7,981 nt of DNA from assembly GCA_934553285.1 (NCBI GenBank), contig CAKTFD010000100.1:1-7981 (forward strand), read 5' to 3'. Under the pieces are notes generated by a model. That model worked only from the letters and a program-made list of their open reading frames with translations, did not search any database and was not told where the DNA came from. Shown piece after piece: positions 6,262-7,981 of this stretch. The first letter of the stretch is position 1; each line of letters begins with the position of its first letter. The translations under genes were made by a program, and so were the position numbers. This DNA comes from an uncultured Faecalibacterium sp. Its GTDB lineage: Bacteria > Bacillota > Clostridia > Oscillospirales > Ruminococcaceae.

Positions 6262-6285
6262 CTCCGGCACCTGTGCAGACCGGAG
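6262..6285 (+). other. Leader hairpin before the TRAP receptor gene
   Basis: CTCCGG (6262-6267) pairs with CCGGAG (6280-6285) across a 12-base loop, near the 5' end of the predicted leader RNA. No T tract follows, so it is not an attenuator. It may stabilise the mRNA end; it ends about 25 bases before the RBS. Confidence 0.4.
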
Positions 6286-6327
6286 AAGTTCAAAAAAATG
6301 ATACAAGTCTGAAGGAGGACGATTCCC

Positions 6328-7413
6328 ATGAAAAAGATCTCTCGTCGCAGCTTTCTGGCTGTTGCCGGTGCAGCTACTGCTACCGTTGCTCTGACCGCCT
6401 GCGGTGGTGACAGCAAATCCACCTCTACCGCTGCTTCCACTGCTTCTGCAGCTTCTACCGCAGCAGGTGATGCTGCCGCTGCAGCCAACGATCCCAAGGT
6501 GACCCTGGTCTACGCCGAGGTCAACCCTCTGGATACCATTGTTGGCCAGACCGGCTCTCACTTCAAGGAGAAGGTCGAGGAGCTGTCCGGCGGTTCTGTC
6601 GTTGTTGATGTGCAGGCTTCCGGCGTTCTGGGTTCCGAGAATGACGTTCTGGATGCTATCCTGGGCGGCTCCACTTCCATCGATATCAGCCGTATCTCCG
6701 CTTTCGCACTGACCAGCTACGGCTGCAACAAGTCGAAGCTCCTGTCCATCCCCTTCACCTTCAACAACCGCGCTCACTTCTGGAACTTTGCAGGCAGCGA
6801 TCTGGCTCCTGAGTTCCTGAACGAGCCTCAGGAACTGGGCCTGCCCGTTCGCGGCATCTTCTACGGCGAGGAGGGCTTCCGCCACTTCTTCACCGTCAAG
6901 CCCGTTGCTACTATTGCCGACCTGAAGGGCATGAAGCTGCGTGTGTCCAACGACCCCGTTATGAACGGCATGGTCGAGGGCCTGGGCGCTAACCCCACCG
7001 TTGTTGCGTTCGGCGAGCTGTACAGCGCACTGCAGACCGGCGTTGTGGATGGTGCTGAGCAGCCCATCGCAAACTACAAGTCCAACGCCTTCCCCGAGGT
7101 TGCCAACAACCTGATCCTGGACGGCCACACCCTGGGCGCTATCCAGGCTGTCATCACCGACAACGCATGGGGCAAGCTGACCGCTAACCAGCAGGCTGCT
7201 GTCATGGCTGCTGCTGCCGACACCCAGAAGTTCAACGCTGATCTGTCCGAGACTGCTGAGAACAAGGTTCTGGACGAGCTGCGTGCTTCCGGCTGCAATG
7301 TTGTGGATGTGGACGACAAGACTCCCTGGCAGGAAGCCTGCGCCAAGGTCATCAAGGACAACACCTCTGATCAGGCTGAGCTGTACCAGAAGCTGCTGGA
7401 CATGAAGGCATAA
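6328..7413 (+). CDS. dctP: TRAP transporter solute-binding lipoprotein (DctP family)
   Basis: A 361-residue extracytoplasmic receptor that delivers a carboxylate substrate to the DctQ/DctM membrane complex. The ATG at 6328 has GAAGGAGGA eight or nine bases upstream. The signal peptide carries SRRSFLA and ends in lipobox LTAC, giving lipidated Cys25. A Ser/Thr/Ala linker (about 28-53) leads to the mature fold. Landmarks are VYAEVNP (61-67), GFRHFF (183-188, Arg185), MKLRVSNDP with the expected carboxylate-binding Arg205, and VDGAEQPIANY (240-250). Placement beside dctQ and a uronate catabolic pair makes a hexuronate the best substrate guess. The coding sequence is rich in GCT, GTT, TCC and AAG, unlike the sensor operon, suggesting very high expression. 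Regulation is probably by the response regulator through the palindrome at 6179-6207. Confidence 0.93.
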   Translation: MKKISRRSFLAVAGAATATVALTACGGDSKSTSTAASTASAASTAAGDAAAAANDPKVTLVYAEVNPLDTIVGQTGSHFKEKVEELSGGSVVVDVQASGVLGSENDVLDAILGGSTSIDISRISAFALTSYGCNKSKLLSIPFTFNNRAHFWNFAGSDLAPEFLNEPQELGLPVRGIFYGEEGFRHFFTVKPVATIADLKGMKLRVSNDPVMNGMVEGLGANPTVVAFGELYSALQTGVVDGAEQPIANYKSNAFPEVANNLILDGHTLGAIQAVITDNAWGKLTANQQAAVMAAAADTQKFNADLSETAENKVLDELRASGCNVVDVDDKTPWQEACAKVIKDNTSDQAELYQKLLDMKA

Positions 7414-7446
7414 TCTGGCTTTCCATCCAATCAAAGTAGTACATTG

Positions 7447-7494
7447 CCCGGCGGAGGCCCACGGGAATACGCCCGCAGGCCCCGCCGGGTTTTT
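7447..7494 (+). terminator. Intra-operon partial terminator between receptor and dctQ
   Basis: CCCGGCGG (7447-7454) pairs with CCGCCGGG (7482-7489). Inside it GGCC (7456-7459) pairs with GGCC (7478-7481) and CGGG (7462-7465) with CCCG (7472-7475). TTTTT (7490-7494) follows. It lies 33 bases after the receptor stop and just before the dctQ RBS. No separate promoter is evident after it, so it probably lets only part of transcription through, keeping the receptor more abundant than the membrane subunits. Confidence 0.8.
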
Positions 7495-7511
7495 ATTATG
7501 GAGGAATATCT

Positions 7512-7981
7512 ATGCCGAAAATCTTTACCACACTGGATAAGGTCAAACCGGCGTACGACTTTACCTACAAGGTGGTTCTGTTTATTTGCAAGATCCTGCT
7601 GATCGCAGATATCCTTATCACCACCATGTCGGTCATTGGCCGCTACGTTTCGTTCATCCCCGATCCCTCCTGGTCTGAGGAGGTCGTTCTGACCTGCATG
7701 AGCTACATGGCTGTGCTGAGTGCTGCCCTGGCCATCCGCCGCGGCGCACACATCCGCATGACCGCCTTTGATATGTACCTGCCCAAGAATGTGGTCAAGG
7801 CGCTGGACATCCTGTCCGATGTGGCCGTGATGGTTCTTGGTGTGGTCATGATGGTGGTCGGCTGGAACTATGCTACCACCCTGGGTGGCCGCGGTTTCTA
7901 TGTGTCCATGCCCTGGCTGAGCCGCTTCTGGATGTACTTCCCGGTGCCGCTGGCCGGTGTTGCCATGATCATCTTCGAGAT
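7512..7981 (+). CDS. dctQ: TRAP transporter small permease subunit DctQ (partial)
   Basis: The start of a small membrane protein; 156 complete codons are visible and the frame is open at the window edge. The ATG at 7512 follows GGAGGA (7500-7505). Predicted helices lie at about residues 20-41, 56-72, 92-116 and 134-156. The second is preceded by WSEEVV and followed by IRRGAHIRM, matching the DctQ signature of an acidic W..E pair and a basic R..H.. loop. The segment PWLSRFWMYFPVPLAG matches the last helix entry of the family. DctQ is the four-helix subunit that joins the large DctM channel in Na+-driven TRAP transporters and couples to the lipoprotein receptor upstream. Very few residues should be missing, and dctM is expected next. 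Confidence 0.9.
   Translation, partial: MPKIFTTLDKVKPAYDFTYKVVLFICKILLIADILITTMSVIGRYVSFIPDPSWSEEVVLTCMSYMAVLSAALAIRRGAHIRMTAFDMYLPKNVVKALDILSDVAVMVLGVVMMVVGWNYATTLGGRGFYVSMPWLSRFWMYFPVPLAGVAMIIFE

Noticed and set aside
5920..7434. Long open frame of 504 codons on the minus strand, antisense to the TRAP receptor
   Set aside because: It covers a promoter region, two terminator structures and a clear DctP gene. Its product is low-complexity (Gly/Ser/Val/Gln repeats) from the biased codons of the real gene.
1..7981. CRISPR arrays, tRNA or rRNA genes, insertion sequences, phage or toxin-antitoxin genes
   Set aside because: No regularly spaced repeats, RNA gene signatures, transposase motifs or terminal inverted repeats were seen on either strand by eye.

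Overview
The window looks like a chromosomal segment from a fairly GC-rich Gram-positive gut anaerobe of the Ruminococcaceae/Oscillospiraceae type. Faecalibacterium is my best guess, from codon use, the Ser/Thr/Ala-rich lipoprotein linker, strong AGGAGG-like ribosome binding sites and GC-rich hairpin terminators. No alignment was possible, so the genus is an inference. The theme is hexuronate use: catabolism on the left, and sensing plus TRAP-type uptake on the right.

Left (1-2018): the last 46 codons of mannonate dehydratase (uxuA) are followed 5 bases later by a 528-residue fructuronate reductase of the mannitol dehydrogenase family (uxuB). These are consecutive steps of the glucuronate branch (fructuronate -> mannonate -> 2-keto-3-deoxygluconate). 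A 285-base convergent intergenic region follows. It holds a structured 3' tail, a strong plus-strand terminator, a middle hairpin, and a strong minus-strand terminator.

Middle (2019-2698): one minus-strand gene encodes a 176-residue two-helix membrane protein resembling the YcxB family. It has its own promoter, RBS and terminator. It is divergent from the sensor operon, and the two sigma-A-type promoters are about 30 bases apart.

Right (2699-6084): a three-gene operon with 4-base overlaps (ATGA, then GTGA) encodes a LytS/YesM-type sensor histidine kinase, a YesN-type response regulator (REC plus AraC helix-turn-helix) and a TRAP solute-receptor lipoprotein of the DctP family. A terminator closes it. 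The receptor is translationally coupled to the two-component system and separated by that terminator from the transporter genes, which suggests an extracellular co-sensor.

Far right (6085-7981): a 240-base regulatory region with two perfect inverted repeats and repeated TTTCAAAAAA half-sites leads into a second, highly codon-biased DctP-type receptor. An intergenic GC hairpin with a T tract then precedes the start of dctQ, the small TRAP membrane subunit, which runs off the window. The large subunit dctM is expected just beyond.

Working model (inference): uronate bound by the operon's receptor or by the kinase domain triggers the kinase; the AraC-type regulator binds the TTTCAAAAAA sites and turns on the dctP-dctQ(-dctM) transporter; imported uronate feeds the uxuA-uxuB pathway.
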